A DNA stretch of 64,000 nucleotides. Source: DATEOR01 sp963766725 (GTDB taxonomy: Bacteria; Actinomycetota; Thermoleophilia; Gaiellales; Gaiellaceae). Positions 1 to 8,195 of the stretch are shown here, in pieces. The first letter of the stretch is position 1, and each line of letters opens with the position of its first letter. Where the stretch lies: positions 1 to 64,000 of the forward strand of contig CAVYBK010000012.1 in NCBI GenBank assembly GCA_963766725.1, given 5' to 3'. The notes beneath the pieces were generated by a model. The model had not been told where the DNA came from. It was given only the letters and a program-made list of their open reading frames with translations, and did no database searches. Both the position numbers and the translations under genes were made by a program.

Positions 1-373
1 CGAGGAGCGCCGAGGCGGTGACGAGGCTTGCATCCGCGAGATCGCCCGGGCGCAGCAGCGCGACGTCGGATGCCCGCGTCTCGACGGAGACCGATGCGCC
101 GTCGGCGGCCGGGCCGGGAAGCTCGGCCGCCGCGGCGTCCAACAGGTCCTCGTCCCGGTCGTGCAAAACCCAGTGCTGCGGCCCCGGCAGGAGCGGAGCG
201 AGCCAGCGGCCCATCGAACCGGTGCCGCAGCCGAGGTCGTGAATCACCAGGCAGCCCGCCGAAGGAAGGCGCCGCCGGAGGCTCTCGACGAGCTCAGGGT
301 CGCGCGCCGCGGCGTCGGCAGGCTCGCGGAGGTCCAGCCACTCGCCGCTCACCCGAGTGTGCTCGGCGATCAT
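1..373 (-). CDS. Class I SAM-dependent methyltransferase, truncated by window edge
   Basis: Only the first 124 codons lie in the window; the 3' end is beyond base 1. The start is an ATG at 373 that overlaps the stop of the upstream glycosyltransferase as ATGA, so the two are almost certainly co-transcribed. Around residues 44-58 there is a Rossmann motif I (DLGCGTGSMG) preceded by a hydrophobic strand, the SAM-binding signature of class I methyltransferases. A strand ending in an acidic pair (LHDRDED) follows at the usual motif II distance. The substrate cannot be inferred from the fragment. The neighbours (glycosyltransferase, pterin-synthase-like protein, dehydrogenase) suggest a small-molecule tailoring step. 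Confidence 0.8.
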   Translation of the reverse strand, partial: MIAEHTRVSGEWLDLREPADAAARDPELVESLRRRLPSAGCLVIHDLGCGTGSMGRWLAPLLPGPQHWVLHDRDEDLLDAAAAELPGPAADGASVSVETRASDVALLRPGDLADASLVTASALL

Positions 374-1428
374 CGCGCCGCCTCCGCCAGCACGACGGCG
401 AGGACGGAGGTGGTGGTCGACCACCCGGCCAGCGATGCGCGCCGCTCGCGCGCGGCGCGGCGCCAGGAGAGCCGCACCTCGGCGTCGCCGAGCCAGATCC
501 GCAGCGCCGCCGCGAGCGCAGCAGGATCGTCACGGGGAACGAGCAGCCCGGGCCGGACCGCACCCGTTCCGTGACCGAGGGTCTCAGCGACCCCGCCGAC
601 ATCCGTTGCGACGACCGGCAGCCCGCGGGCCAGCGCCTCGGTGACCACCATGCCGTAGGTCTCGCCCCGCGAAGGCAGCACGAGTAGGTCGGCAGCCTCG
701 TAGCTTCGATCGAGATCCGCTCCCGTAAGCGGGCCCGCGAAGCGCACGCGGTCCTCGATCCCACCGCCCGAGAGCCGGCGCCTGAGCCTCTCTGCGAACG
801 CGGGGTCGCGGTCCATGCTGCCCACACACAGGCAGTCCCAGGACAGGTCCGTCATCGTCGCTAGCGCGTCGAGCAGCACGTCGTGTCCCTTGCCGGGGAT
901 CACCGCCGCGACGCAGAGAAGGCCCCCTCCGGTCGCCGTACCCGGTGAGAGAGGGGCGGCATCGACGCCGGGCTCGGCGACATGCACGCGATCACCGGGC
1001 AACGAGTACAGCTCCAGCAGCCTTCGTCTGCTCCACGCGCTCGTCGTCACCACGGAAGCCGCGGCCGAGAGGACTGCGCCCTCCCGCATGCGGGCGTCGC
1101 CGTCGGCCATGTCCTGGCCCAGCGGCATGTGCACGAGCGGGACAAGCCGCAGCCGGTTCGCCTGGGGCACCAGCACCTTCGGGGCCGTCGAGGCGACGAG
1201 CCCGTCGAGCAGCGTGAGGGCGCCGTCGGGGAGGTCCTGGACGACGCCGGCGAGCGCCGCGTACGCCGCTGCGTCGGGTCGCGGCCAGGAGCCCGGCACG
1301 GCGTGGACGTGCACCGGCCAGCCGATCTCGGCGAGCCCGTGGCAGATCCGGCGGTCGTAGGCGTTGCCTCCGCTCGGCCTGGCCGGATCGTCGATGCCGT
1401 CCGGTACGACGACGTGCACTACGGTCAC
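370..1428 (-). CDS. Glycosyltransferase family 4 (GT-B fold)
   Basis: A 352-residue protein starting at GTG 1428, which overlaps the stop of the pterin-synthase-like gene by 4 bases (GTGA). The C-terminal half has the GT4 nucleotide-sugar signature: a PSRGETYGMVVTEAL segment with the E-x7-E type spacing, followed by GLPVVATDVGG, and a mid-protein strand (LLCVAAVIPGKGHDVLL) typical of the second Rossmann domain. No signal peptide or membrane segment is evident, so it should be cytoplasmic. It would transfer a sugar from an activated donor to an unknown acceptor, plausibly the product of the flanking dehydrogenase and pterin-synthase-like enzymes. Donor and acceptor are not predictable from sequence alone. 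Confidence 0.88.
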   Translation of the reverse strand: MTVVHVVVPDGIDDPARPSGGNAYDRRICHGLAEIGWPVHVHAVPGSWPRPDAAAYAALAGVVQDLPDGALTLLDGLVASTAPKVLVPQANRLRLVPLVHMPLGQDMADGDARMREGAVLSAAASVVTTSAWSRRRLLELYSLPGDRVHVAEPGVDAAPLSPGTATGGGLLCVAAVIPGKGHDVLLDALATMTDLSWDCLCVGSMDRDPAFAERLRRRLSGGGIEDRVRFAGPLTGADLDRSYEAADLLVLPSRGETYGMVVTEALARGLPVVATDVGGVAETLGHGTGAVRPGLLVPRDDPAALAAALRIWLGDAEVRLSWRRAARERRASLAGWSTTTSVLAVVLAEAAR

Positions 1429-1823
1429 AGCGCTCGCTCGTATCCGGCCGATGCCACGTGCGACTCGTGCAGCGTCACGGCGAGCGTGTCCAGTTCCCGG
1501 CCGGCGTCGCCCAGGGCGCCTCCTTGCGCCCTCTCCGCGAGCCGGTCCGCGATCACCCGCGCGAGCGCCTCCGTCGAGGTGTTCATGCCTGCGAACGCCG
1601 GCTCCTCGTCGAGGTTCCTGTAGTTGAAGTCGGCGAGGACGGCGCGGAGCTCCTCGGTCGCTCGGCCGATGTCGACCACGATTCCGTCCGGGCCGAGGTC
1701 GCGGCGCCGGAAGGTCGCATCGACCACGTACGTGGCGCCGTGGAGCCGCTGCGCGGGCCCGAACACCTCGCCGCGGAGACTGTGGGCGACCATCATGTGG
1801 TCGCGGACGGTCACGCTGAACAC
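1425..1823 (-). CDS. 6-pyruvoyl-tetrahydropterin synthase/QueD-like protein with altered active site
   Basis: A 132-residue protein with the overall pattern of the tunnelling-fold PTPS/6-carboxytetrahydropterin synthase family. It has an N-terminal beta strand with a histidine (VAHSL, His14), the RLHG turn (His28) and the conserved late segment around TSTEALA that precedes the C-terminal helix. Canonical members use a Cys just before RLHGH and two histidines in HGH to bind zinc. Here the corresponding stretch reads GPAQRLHGATY, so the Cys position is not Cys and the second His is Ala. It therefore may not perform the standard pterin or queuosine reaction. It lies 3 bases downstream of the dehydrogenase and overlaps the glycosyltransferase by 4 bases. 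Confidence 0.82.
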   Translation of the reverse strand: MFSVTVRDHMMVAHSLRGEVFGPAQRLHGATYVVDATFRRRDLGPDGIVVDIGRATEELRAVLADFNYRNLDEEPAFAGMNTSTEALARVIADRLAERAQGGALGDAGRELDTLAVTLHESHVASAGYERAL

Positions 1824-1826
1824 CGT

Positions 1827-2822
1827 CTACCCCTCGCCGTAGGTGATGGTGTGGCACAGGGCCGGGAGGCTCCCGACGGCGAGTCGAGCCATCACGTCGG
1901 GCAGCTCGCCGAACTCGGACTCCCCGGTGACGAGCACATCGAAAGCAGGGTCGCGCAGCAGGTCGAGCGCGAGTGCCAGGCGGTCCGCCGTCGTGCGGCT
2001 TCCGCTTCGGGCCGGTGACATCGTGCCGACCTGGCTGGCGCGGAGACCGAGCCGTCGCGAGTGGAACGCGCCCCCGAGCGACAGCCGGACATCGGTGTCG
2101 CCGTACCAGCTCAGGTCGATGACCGTCCCCTCGGGCCCGAGCAGGTCGAGCGAGCGCTGGAGCCCCGCGGACGTCGCGCTGGTGTGCACGACCAGGTCGC
2201 GATCGCCCGCGGCCTCGGCCGGGGTCGCGAAGTCGACGCCGAGCGCGCCCGCCACATCGGCTCGCCCGGCAACGACGTCGACGAGCGTGACCTGCACCGC
2301 CGGAAACCGGCTCAGGAGGCGGGCGACGCAGCAGCCGACCATCCCGGCGCCGACGACTGCGACCCGGTCGCCCACAAGAGGCGCGGCGTCCCACAGGGCG
2401 TTGACGGCCGTCTCGACGACACCGGCGAGCACGGCTCGTTCGGGTGGCACACCCTCGGGCACGACCGTCACTGCACCGGCCGGAACCACGTAGGCGGTCT
2501 GGTGCGGGTACAGGCAGAAGACCGTCCGGCCGTGCAGATCCGGCGGGCCCTGCTCTACGACGCCGACATTGAGGTAGCCGTACTTGACCGGCCCCGGGAA
2601 GTCTCCCTCCTGGAAAGGCGCCCGCATCGCGGTGTACTGGCTCGGGGGCACGCCGCCGCGGAACACCAACGCCTCGGTGCCACGGCTGACGCCGGACCGC
2701 AAGGTGCGCACCACCACGTCGTCCCGCCCCGGCTCGGGAAGCGACACCGGCCGGATCTCGCCGCAGCCCGGCGCACGCAGCCAGAACGCCTGTGCGCCGC
2801 CCGCCGGGAGAACGGAATCCAT
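1827..2822 (-). CDS. MDR-family oxidoreductase without recognisable zinc ligands
   Basis: A 331-residue medium-chain dehydrogenase/reductase. The N-terminal GroES-like domain contains the SRGTE turn and a KYGYLNVGVV segment. The central nucleotide-binding domain has VAVVGAGMVGC followed by a strand ending LVDV, suggesting a dinucleotide-binding fold. In zinc alcohol dehydrogenases the catalytic metal is held by a Cys in the first loop and by a GHE motif; neither is present here, so it resembles the zinc-independent BchC-like/bi-domain oxidoreductase branch. It is the first gene of a four-gene minus-strand operon and probably supplies a redox step on a sugar- or pterin-like precursor. The exact substrate is unknown. 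Confidence 0.83.
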   Translation of the reverse strand: MDSVLPAGGAQAFWLRAPGCGEIRPVSLPEPGRDDVVVRTLRSGVSRGTEALVFRGGVPPSQYTAMRAPFQEGDFPGPVKYGYLNVGVVEQGPPDLHGRTVFCLYPHQTAYVVPAGAVTVVPEGVPPERAVLAGVVETAVNALWDAAPLVGDRVAVVGAGMVGCCVARLLSRFPAVQVTLVDVVAGRADVAGALGVDFATPAEAAGDRDLVVHTSATSAGLQRSLDLLGPEGTVIDLSWYGDTDVRLSLGGAFHSRRLGLRASQVGTMSPARSGSRTTADRLALALDLLRDPAFDVLVTGESEFGELPDVMARLAVGSLPALCHTITYGEG

Positions 2823-2899
2823 CGAACGGACCTACGCAAGACGGGGAGGCCCGGATTGAGGCGGGGACCGCGCGGTGAACTTCCTGGCGGCAGAGGAGT

Positions 2900-3154
2900 A
2901 TGGTCTCCAGAGAAGAGATGACCTCCCAATCGGATCGCAGGACTCTCTCCAGGGAGCTCCTCCGCGACGTCAACGAGCGCGTCGCTTCCCTGGCCAGCCG
3001 CGACGAGGAGATCCTGTCCTTCCTGTGTGAGTGCGCGGACGACTTCTGCGTCGACCAGGTCGTCCTGCAGCTCGCGCGCTACGGGGAGATCCGTGACAGC
3101 GGCGGCTACGTCCTGGCCCCGGGGCACCGCCCCCGTCTGACCTCCGTGGAGTAG
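2900..3154 (+). CDS. Small conserved-looking protein with CxC...C cluster
   Basis: An 84-residue soluble protein divergent from the dehydrogenase operon (77-base intergenic gap). The first 35 residues look helical and charged. A cysteine cluster (LCECADDFC, spacing C-x-C-x5-C) follows, and a conserved-looking VLAPGH turn lies near the end. The Cys spacing could bind a metal or FeS cofactor, but the fourth ligand would have to be the late His or come from a partner. The ATG at 2900 is preceded closely by GAGGAG; a second in-frame ATG at 2918 is also possible. I do not assign a function. Codon use is like that of its neighbours, and the protein resembles small hypothetical proteins common in deep-branching Actinobacteria. 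Confidence 0.6.
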   Translation: MVSREEMTSQSDRRTLSRELLRDVNERVASLASRDEEILSFLCECADDFCVDQVVLQLARYGEIRDSGGYVLAPGHRPRLTSVE

Positions 3155-3185
3155 CACCGAGGGCCGCAGAACAAGCCCTAGCTCG

Positions 3186-3708
3186 TCACGGAGCGACGCG
3201 CAGGAGCTTTCCTAGAGCCTCCGGTGTGGCTCCGTCGCCGTTGATCTCGAGGTAGGTCACCCGGCTCCCTTCGGAAACCACGCCAGTCACAGTCGGCGAC
3301 GCGCGGTGGCAGGCGCAGGCCGCCGGGTCGACGAGGTAACCGGCCCGGCCGCCCTCCTCGAATGGCTTCGCCGTCGTCCCGACTCCGTAGAGGTCGTCGA
3401 CGTGGGTGCGTACGAGCTCCACGTAGGCGGCGGCGGCCTCGGGGCTCTCGAACTCGAGCGTGCGCGAGACGACTCGGGCGAGGTCGTGAGACTCCCCCTG
3501 GAAGACGCGCTCGGTTCCCGAGACGAACCCGTCGACGGAGACGCCCGTCCCGAAGTCCGCGGCGAGATCCTCGGCGGTCACCGGCTCTGTGGTCGCCTCG
3601 AGACCGGGGAGCGCGTCCGTCGAGAGCACCGGCTCGGCTTCCCGAGGCGGAGCTCGAGCCACAGCCTCCCAAAGCGAGGAGAACAAGGAGGAACAGAGCC
3701 CGGCGCAT
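3186..3708 (-). CDS. Putative secreted lipoprotein, frame change near 3630-3660
   Basis: The ATG at 3708 opens a typical lipoprotein signal: MRR, a run of Leu/Val, then LALGGC with the lipobox Cys at about residue 16 and a Ser-rich linker. After about 25 residues this frame turns into Arg-rich nonsense. The adjacent frame then continues sensibly (from about EPVLSTDALPGLE) to the stop at 3186, with acidic, Ala-rich helical content and a small disulphide-like CAC segment. The natural reading is one gene of about 173 residues with an indel between 3628 and 3660. It probably encodes a membrane-anchored extracytoplasmic protein of unknown role. It is divergent from potD, with a 67-base gap. Confidence 0.6.
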
Positions 3709-3775
3709 CGCTTGACCCTAGATTCCAAGCCGTCTGAGCGCTAGTGTCGGCCATTCCCTTCAGGAGGTCGCACTG

Positions 3776-4930
3776 ATGGAGCGCATGGATCGCAGGAAGT
3801 TCCTCGCCAGCAGCGCCGTGTTCGGAGGCGGCGTCTTGCTGGCGGGTTGCGGAGGCGGAGCCGGCTCGCAGCCGAGCGCGGGAGGAACCCCGACGGAAAC
3901 TCACCCGCCGATCGGCCAGGAGCCCGGCACGCTCAACATCCTCGAGTGGCCCGGCTACGAGGCGGGCGGAACGAAGGCGCAGACCTACGGCATGCTCGCC
4001 GGCACGAACTACACCGACGAGTTCGGCGCCGACGGCCTCAAGTACACCTACATCGTCAACGACACCCAGGCCGTGAACAAGGCGCGCCAGACCGAGTTCG
4101 ACCTCATGCACCCGTGCATCGAGAACGTGCAGGACTACGTCAACTCGGGCCTCGTGCAGCCGTGGGACACGAGCCTCCTGCCGAGCTTCAAGAACCTCAA
4201 CCCGGCTCTGACCGAGCGCGGGATGGTCGACGGCAAGCAGTACTTCGTCCCGTGGGACTGGGGCTACGCGAGCATCCTCTACCGCACCGACATGGTCGAC
4301 GCGGCCGACGCGACCGGCTGGGAGCTCTTCTGGAACGAGAAGTACAAGGGCCGGATCTCCATGTGGGACGGCGCCCAGTCCAACTTCGAGGTCGCCGCCC
4401 TCAAGCTCGGTTTCCCGGAGATGGACAACCAGACCTCCGACCAGGTGCAACAGTCGAAGGAAGCCCTGATCGAGCAGAAGCCGCTGAACAAGTTCTATTG
4501 GAAGAGCACGTATTCGGACATGCAGCCGGCGTTCAAGGCGGGCGACATCTGGATCGCGTACTCATGGCAGGACGGCTACGTCAACATGAAGGCCGAGGGA
4601 CTGGCCGTCGAGTTCATGCAGCCGAGCCAGGGAAAGCTCGGCTGGGTGTGCGGCTTCATGCTCGGCGCGAACACGAAGAGCTACCACCATGCGCACAAGT
4701 ACGTCGAGTCGTTCCTCGACCACAAGGCGTGCATAGATCTGGTCAACCTCTTCTACTACGGGAGCGCGGACGCGACCGTGCAGCCGAGCGACGTCGAGAA
4801 CAAGGCTCTGGCCAAGAAGCTCAACATCGGCGATCCCGAGGCGCTGAACGGTGACGACGTGAACATCCAGAGCTGGATGCCGAACGAAGACGAAGTGGCA
4901 CTGGCCTGGCAGGAGGTCTCGGCCGCCTAA
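3776..4930 (+). CDS. potD: Spermidine/putrescine-type ABC transporter substrate-binding protein
   Basis: A 384-residue extracytoplasmic solute-binding protein. The N-terminus combines a twin-arginine motif (DRRKFL) with a lipobox (LLAGC, Cys about residue 25), implying Tat export and lipid anchoring. The mature part begins with the family hallmark LNILEWPGY and contains the central FVPWDWGY segment typical of PotD/PotF-like proteins that bind polyamines or related cations. It is followed at 6 bases by potB and then potC, forming an importer operon; the ATPase is encoded convergently just downstream. Homology supports a polyamine-type importer, but binding-pocket residues were not mapped, so the actual ligand is open. 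Confidence 0.88.
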   Translation: MERMDRRKFLASSAVFGGGVLLAGCGGGAGSQPSAGGTPTETHPPIGQEPGTLNILEWPGYEAGGTKAQTYGMLAGTNYTDEFGADGLKYTYIVNDTQAVNKARQTEFDLMHPCIENVQDYVNSGLVQPWDTSLLPSFKNLNPALTERGMVDGKQYFVPWDWGYASILYRTDMVDAADATGWELFWNEKYKGRISMWDGAQSNFEVAALKLGFPEMDNQTSDQVQQSKEALIEQKPLNKFYWKSTYSDMQPAFKAGDIWIAYSWQDGYVNMKAEGLAVEFMQPSQGKLGWVCGFMLGANTKSYHHAHKYVESFLDHKACIDLVNLFYYGSADATVQPSDVENKALAKKLNIGDPEALNGDDVNIQSWMPNEDEVALAWQEVSAA

Positions 4931-4935
4931 ACGCG

Positions 4936-5863
4936 ATGGCTGTCGCGTCCTCGGCGAGTCCGCAGCGGGCCGGCCTCTTCGGACGCCTCTTCTCGGCGCC
5001 CGGCAGGGGCTGGCTGACGCTGCCGGTCATCTGCTTCCTGCTCGCCGTCTTCGTCTTCCCGCTCGTCCTGATCGGCCTCTACAGCGTCAACCTGCTGACG
5101 AACCTCTTCGGCGTCCCGACGAACTTCTCGCTCGTCAACTGGGAGAGCTTCCTCCCACCCGGGGACAACGTCTTCTGGGACCGCTTCAAGATCTCGATGG
5201 TCATCACCCTGCTCGTCTCGGTGATGGCGGTGGTCGCCGCGTACCCGCTCGCGTACTTCCTCGCCTTCGTCGCGCAGGAAGCGGCGTTACACGCTGCTGC
5301 TCCTCATCCTCGCCCCCTTCTTCACGAGCTATCTGCTGCGCGTGATCGCATGGAAGGTGATCCTCGCCAACAACGGAGTGATCAACTCGGCGCTCTGGGA
5401 GCTCGGCATCCGCGAGCGAGGTGACGGGATCCAGTGGCTCATCTACTCCTGGTTCGCGGTCGCGCTCGTCCTCTTCTACTCCTGGGTGCCGTTCGTCGCA
5501 CTTCCGATCTACGTCGTCCTCGAGAACATGGACCGGCGGCTGCTCGAGGCGGCGCAGGACCTCGGCGCCGGAAGGCTGCGCACCTTCGTCCGCGTGACGC
5601 TTCCCCTCAGCCTCCCCGGAGTGATCGCGGCGTTCGTCTTCGTCCTCATCCCGACGACGGGCGAGTTCATCGCGCCGCTCCTGGTCGGCGGACCGGACAA
5701 CTCCATGTTCGGAAACTCGATCCAGGCGTTCTTCTCCGAGACGCCCAACTGGAACTACGGCGCGGTCCTCGCCGTCTGGCTGATCGCCATCGTGATCGTC
5801 CTCGTGCTCCTGTTCGGCCGCTTCCTGTCCACCGACCTGCGGCAAGGGAGGGCGACCGCATGA
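4936..5863 (+). CDS. potB: Polyamine-type ABC permease PotB, one-base frameshift near 5277
   Basis: The ATG at 4936 opens an inner-membrane permease with an N-terminal hydrophobic segment (LPVICFLLAVFVFPLVLIG). The frame fails after FLAFVAQ, at about 5277. Dropping one G from the GG there gives QKRRYTLLLLILAPFF and continues into the frame that ends at 5863, giving an intact protein of about 308 residues with six expected membrane helices. The EAA loop that contacts the ATPase is visible (LLEAAQDLGAGRLRTF). The stop overlaps the potC start as ATGA. The single extra base in a dinucleotide run looks like a sequencing error rather than gene decay. Confidence 0.82.
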
Positions 5864-6672
5864 GCAGTGTCGCTGCGAGCAAGACGGGCGGGCGCCTTCT
5901 CGGCGGCTACTTCGTCCTACTGGCGATCTTCCTCTACGCGCCGCTCGCGGTGATGATCATCTTCGCCTTCGACGACAGCTTCGTGCAGACGTTCCCCTGG
6001 TCGGGTTTCACGACGAAGTGGTTCCACAACGCCTTCTCGAACACCGAGCTGATCGACTCGCTCGAGCGGAGCCTCTGGATCGGCATTGCGGCGGCGATCG
6101 GCGCGACGCTGCTCGGCCTGATGACCGCCGTCGGAATGACGGCCCACAAGCTACGACTCCGCGGGCTCGTGACGGCGCTCGTCCTCCTCCCGCTCGTGAT
6201 CCCGTACATCGTCCTCGCGGTCGGGCTGTTGATCCTGCTCAACTGGCTCGGGCTCGAACGGTCTCTGTGGGCCGTGCTGCTCGGCCACATCGCCGTCTCC
6301 GTCCCCTACTGCCTCCTCATCATCCTGCCGCGGCTCCGCACCCTCGACCAGGCGATCGTGGACGCGGCACGCGACCTCGGGGCAGGACCATGGACGGCGT
6401 TCAGACGGGTGACCCTGCCGCTCATCGTGCCCGCGCTCTTCTCGTCCGCCTTGATCGCCTTCACGATCTCCTTCGACGAGTTCGCGATCGCCTCGTTCCT
6501 CGTCCCGGCCGGCGAGGGAACCTACCCGGTCTACGTCTACTCGGGAGCCCGGACGCCGGCGCTGCAGCCGCAGATCCTCGCGCTCGGCTCCGTCGTCGTG
6601 GTCGCCTCGCTCCTGATCGTCACCGCCGCCGAGGTCTTCCGCACCCGCGCCGAGCGGCGGATGGCCGTCTAG
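5860..6672 (+). CDS. potC: Polyamine-type ABC permease PotC
   Basis: A 270-residue integral membrane permease. It starts with an ATG at 5860 that overlaps the potB stop by 4 bases. There are about six hydrophobic segments; the first is LLGGYFVLLAIFLYAPLAV. The cytoplasmic EAA-type loop reads VDAARDLGAGPWTAFRRVTLP, the docking site for the ATPase. The tail FDEFAIASFLVPAGEGTYP is characteristic of PotC/YdcV-type permeases. It forms the heterodimeric channel with PotB. Its stop codon lies in a palindromic CTAG shared with the stop of the convergent potA gene. Confidence 0.9.
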   Translation: MSSVAASKTGGRLLGGYFVLLAIFLYAPLAVMIIFAFDDSFVQTFPWSGFTTKWFHNAFSNTELIDSLERSLWIGIAAAIGATLLGLMTAVGMTAHKLRLRGLVTALVLLPLVIPYIVLAVGLLILLNWLGLERSLWAVLLGHIAVSVPYCLLIILPRLRTLDQAIVDAARDLGAGPWTAFRRVTLPLIVPALFSSALIAFTISFDEFAIASFLVPAGEGTYPVYVYSGARTPALQPQILALGSVVVVASLLIVTAAEVFRTRAERRMAV

Positions 6673-7785
6673 GTCTCGGAGGAAACGGCGCCTGCGAGCA
6701 CGTACGCGTGCTCGGCAGGCCATGTGAGGGTGACGCGCTTCCCGGGCTCGAGCGCGGCGGCGATCTCGTCGTCCATGCGGTGGCTGACGAGCCGCCCGGC
6801 GGCGCTCGTCTCGACGTGGAACTGTGTCAGCCCACCGAGATAGACGAGCTCGGCCACGGTTCCCTCGAGCGTGGACCCGCCCTCGGGCGCTGCGGCCGTT
6901 CGTCGGCTCGATGCGAACGCGTTCCGGCCGGACAGCGACGCGCAGCTCGTCGCCCGTCTTCGTCCCCGCCCCAACCGGAACGACGAGTCGTTCCCGCTCG
7001 CTCACGCGCATGACGGCGAGCCCGTCCGCGACCTCGTCGACGCGCAGGTCGAACGCGTTCAGCGAGCCGACGAAGTCGGCGACGAACGGCGTCTGCGGAT
7101 GCTCGTAGATCTCCTTCGGGTCGCCGATCTGCTCGATGTCGCCGCCGTTCATGACCGCGATCCGGTCCGACATGGTCAGCGCCTCTTCCTGGTCGTGCGT
7201 GACGTAGACGAACGTCGTGCCGAGCTCGGTCTGGATCCGCTTCAGCTCGAGCTGCATCTGCTTGCGGAGCTTGACGTCCAGCGCGCCGAGCGGCTCGTCG
7301 AGGAGGAGCGCGGCCGGCCGGTTCACGAGCGCACGGGCGAGCGCGACACGCTGTTGCTGGCCGCCCGAGAGCTGCTGCGGCTTGCGCTTCTCCATGCCTT
7401 CGAGCTGGACGACCTCCAGCATCTGCTTGACGCGGTCACGCCGCTCCCCGCGCGGCACGCGCTTCAGCTCGAGGCCGAAGGAGACGTTGTCGACGACGGA
7501 CATGTGGGGGAAGAGCGCGTAGTGCTGGAAGACCGTGTTCACATTGCGTTGGTTCGGCGGCACGTTGGTCACGTCCGCTCCGCGCAGGACAACGCGGCCC
7601 TCGTCCGGCACCTCGAAGCCCGCGATCATACGGAGCGTCGTCGTCTTCCCGCACCCGCTCGGCCCGAGCATGGAGAAGAACTCGCCGTCGCGGATGTCGA
7701 GGTTCGTCTCGCGGACCGCGACAACGTCTCCGAAGCGTTTGCCCACGCCCTGGAGGCTGATCGCGATGCCGCCGTCCTCCGGCAC
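6669..7785 (-). CDS. potA: Polyamine-type ABC transporter ATPase PotA, frameshift near 6890-6910
   Basis: GTG start at 7785. The nucleotide-binding domain is complete: Walker A GPSGCGKTT, Q-loop QHYALFPHM, signature LSGGQQQR, Walker B LLLDEPLGALD and switch His in VTHDQEE. After the ATPase domain the C-terminal TOBE region (VAVRPERVRIEPTN) runs into a wrong frame. The neighbouring frame resumes with AAAPEGGSTLEGTVAEL and reads through VYLGGLTQFHVET to the stop at 6669, so one gene of about 371 residues with one indel is inferred. It energises PotBCD import. Its convergent placement against potC is unusual for a pot operon and means separate promoters. Confidence 0.87.
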
Positions 7786-7802
7786 CGGCCGATCCTAACG
7801 CG

Positions 7803-8102
7803 TTAGCCGACCAGGTCGGAATAGGCCACAACGAACTCCTCGGAGCCGACGACCTCGGCGCCCGCGGTCGCGGCCATCTGGTCCCGCAGGCTGGTGCGCG
7901 AAGCGCGCGTCTTGACGACTGCCTCCTCGTTCTCCCAGAAGGTGACGAAGCAGGCGCTCCCCGATTCCTCGTCGACGAGCGCGAGCAGGCCCCGGTAGCC
8001 GTCGATCTGCTGCAGCCAGTCGAGCATGGCCTCGCTGGCCATGCGGGCGGTGCCTGGAAGATCCTCGATCTCCCCTTTGAACTTGGACATGCTCACGTGC
8101 AC
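7803..8102 (-). CDS. Antibiotic-biosynthesis-monooxygenase-like (ABM fold) protein
   Basis: A 99-residue small dimeric alpha/beta-barrel type protein. I chose the GTG at 8102 because a strong ribosome binding site (8110-8117) lies 7 bases upstream; this gives an N-terminal strand VHVSMSKF. The pattern of strand, helix (ASEAMLDWLQQIDGY), strand (GLLALVDEES) and strand (ACFVTFWEN) followed by a helix matches ABM/Dabb-type proteins, which include quinone monooxygenases and haem-degrading enzymes, but no catalytic residues can be read off. It sits 17 bases upstream of potA on the same strand; a functional link is not apparent. Confidence 0.65.
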   Translation of the reverse strand: MHVSMSKFKGEIEDLPGTARMASEAMLDWLQQIDGYRGLLALVDEESGSACFVTFWENEEAVVKTRASRTSLRDQMAATAGAEVVGSEEFVVAYSDLVG

Positions 8103-8109
8103 GAACCGA

Positions 8110-8117
8110 CCCCTTCC
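8110..8117 (-). promoter_or_regulatory. Ribosome binding site for the ABM-like gene
   Basis: The minus strand reads GGAAGGGG 7 bases before the GTG at 8102. This supports that GTG over the longer upstream in-frame extension and over the internal ATG at 8090. Confidence 0.6.
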
Positions 8118-8195
8118 TTCGCAAAGAGAAGGGCCGCGGAATGACGGCCCCTTCGAGCACAACGATGTTAGCGGTGGATCAGGCGGCCACGAGGG

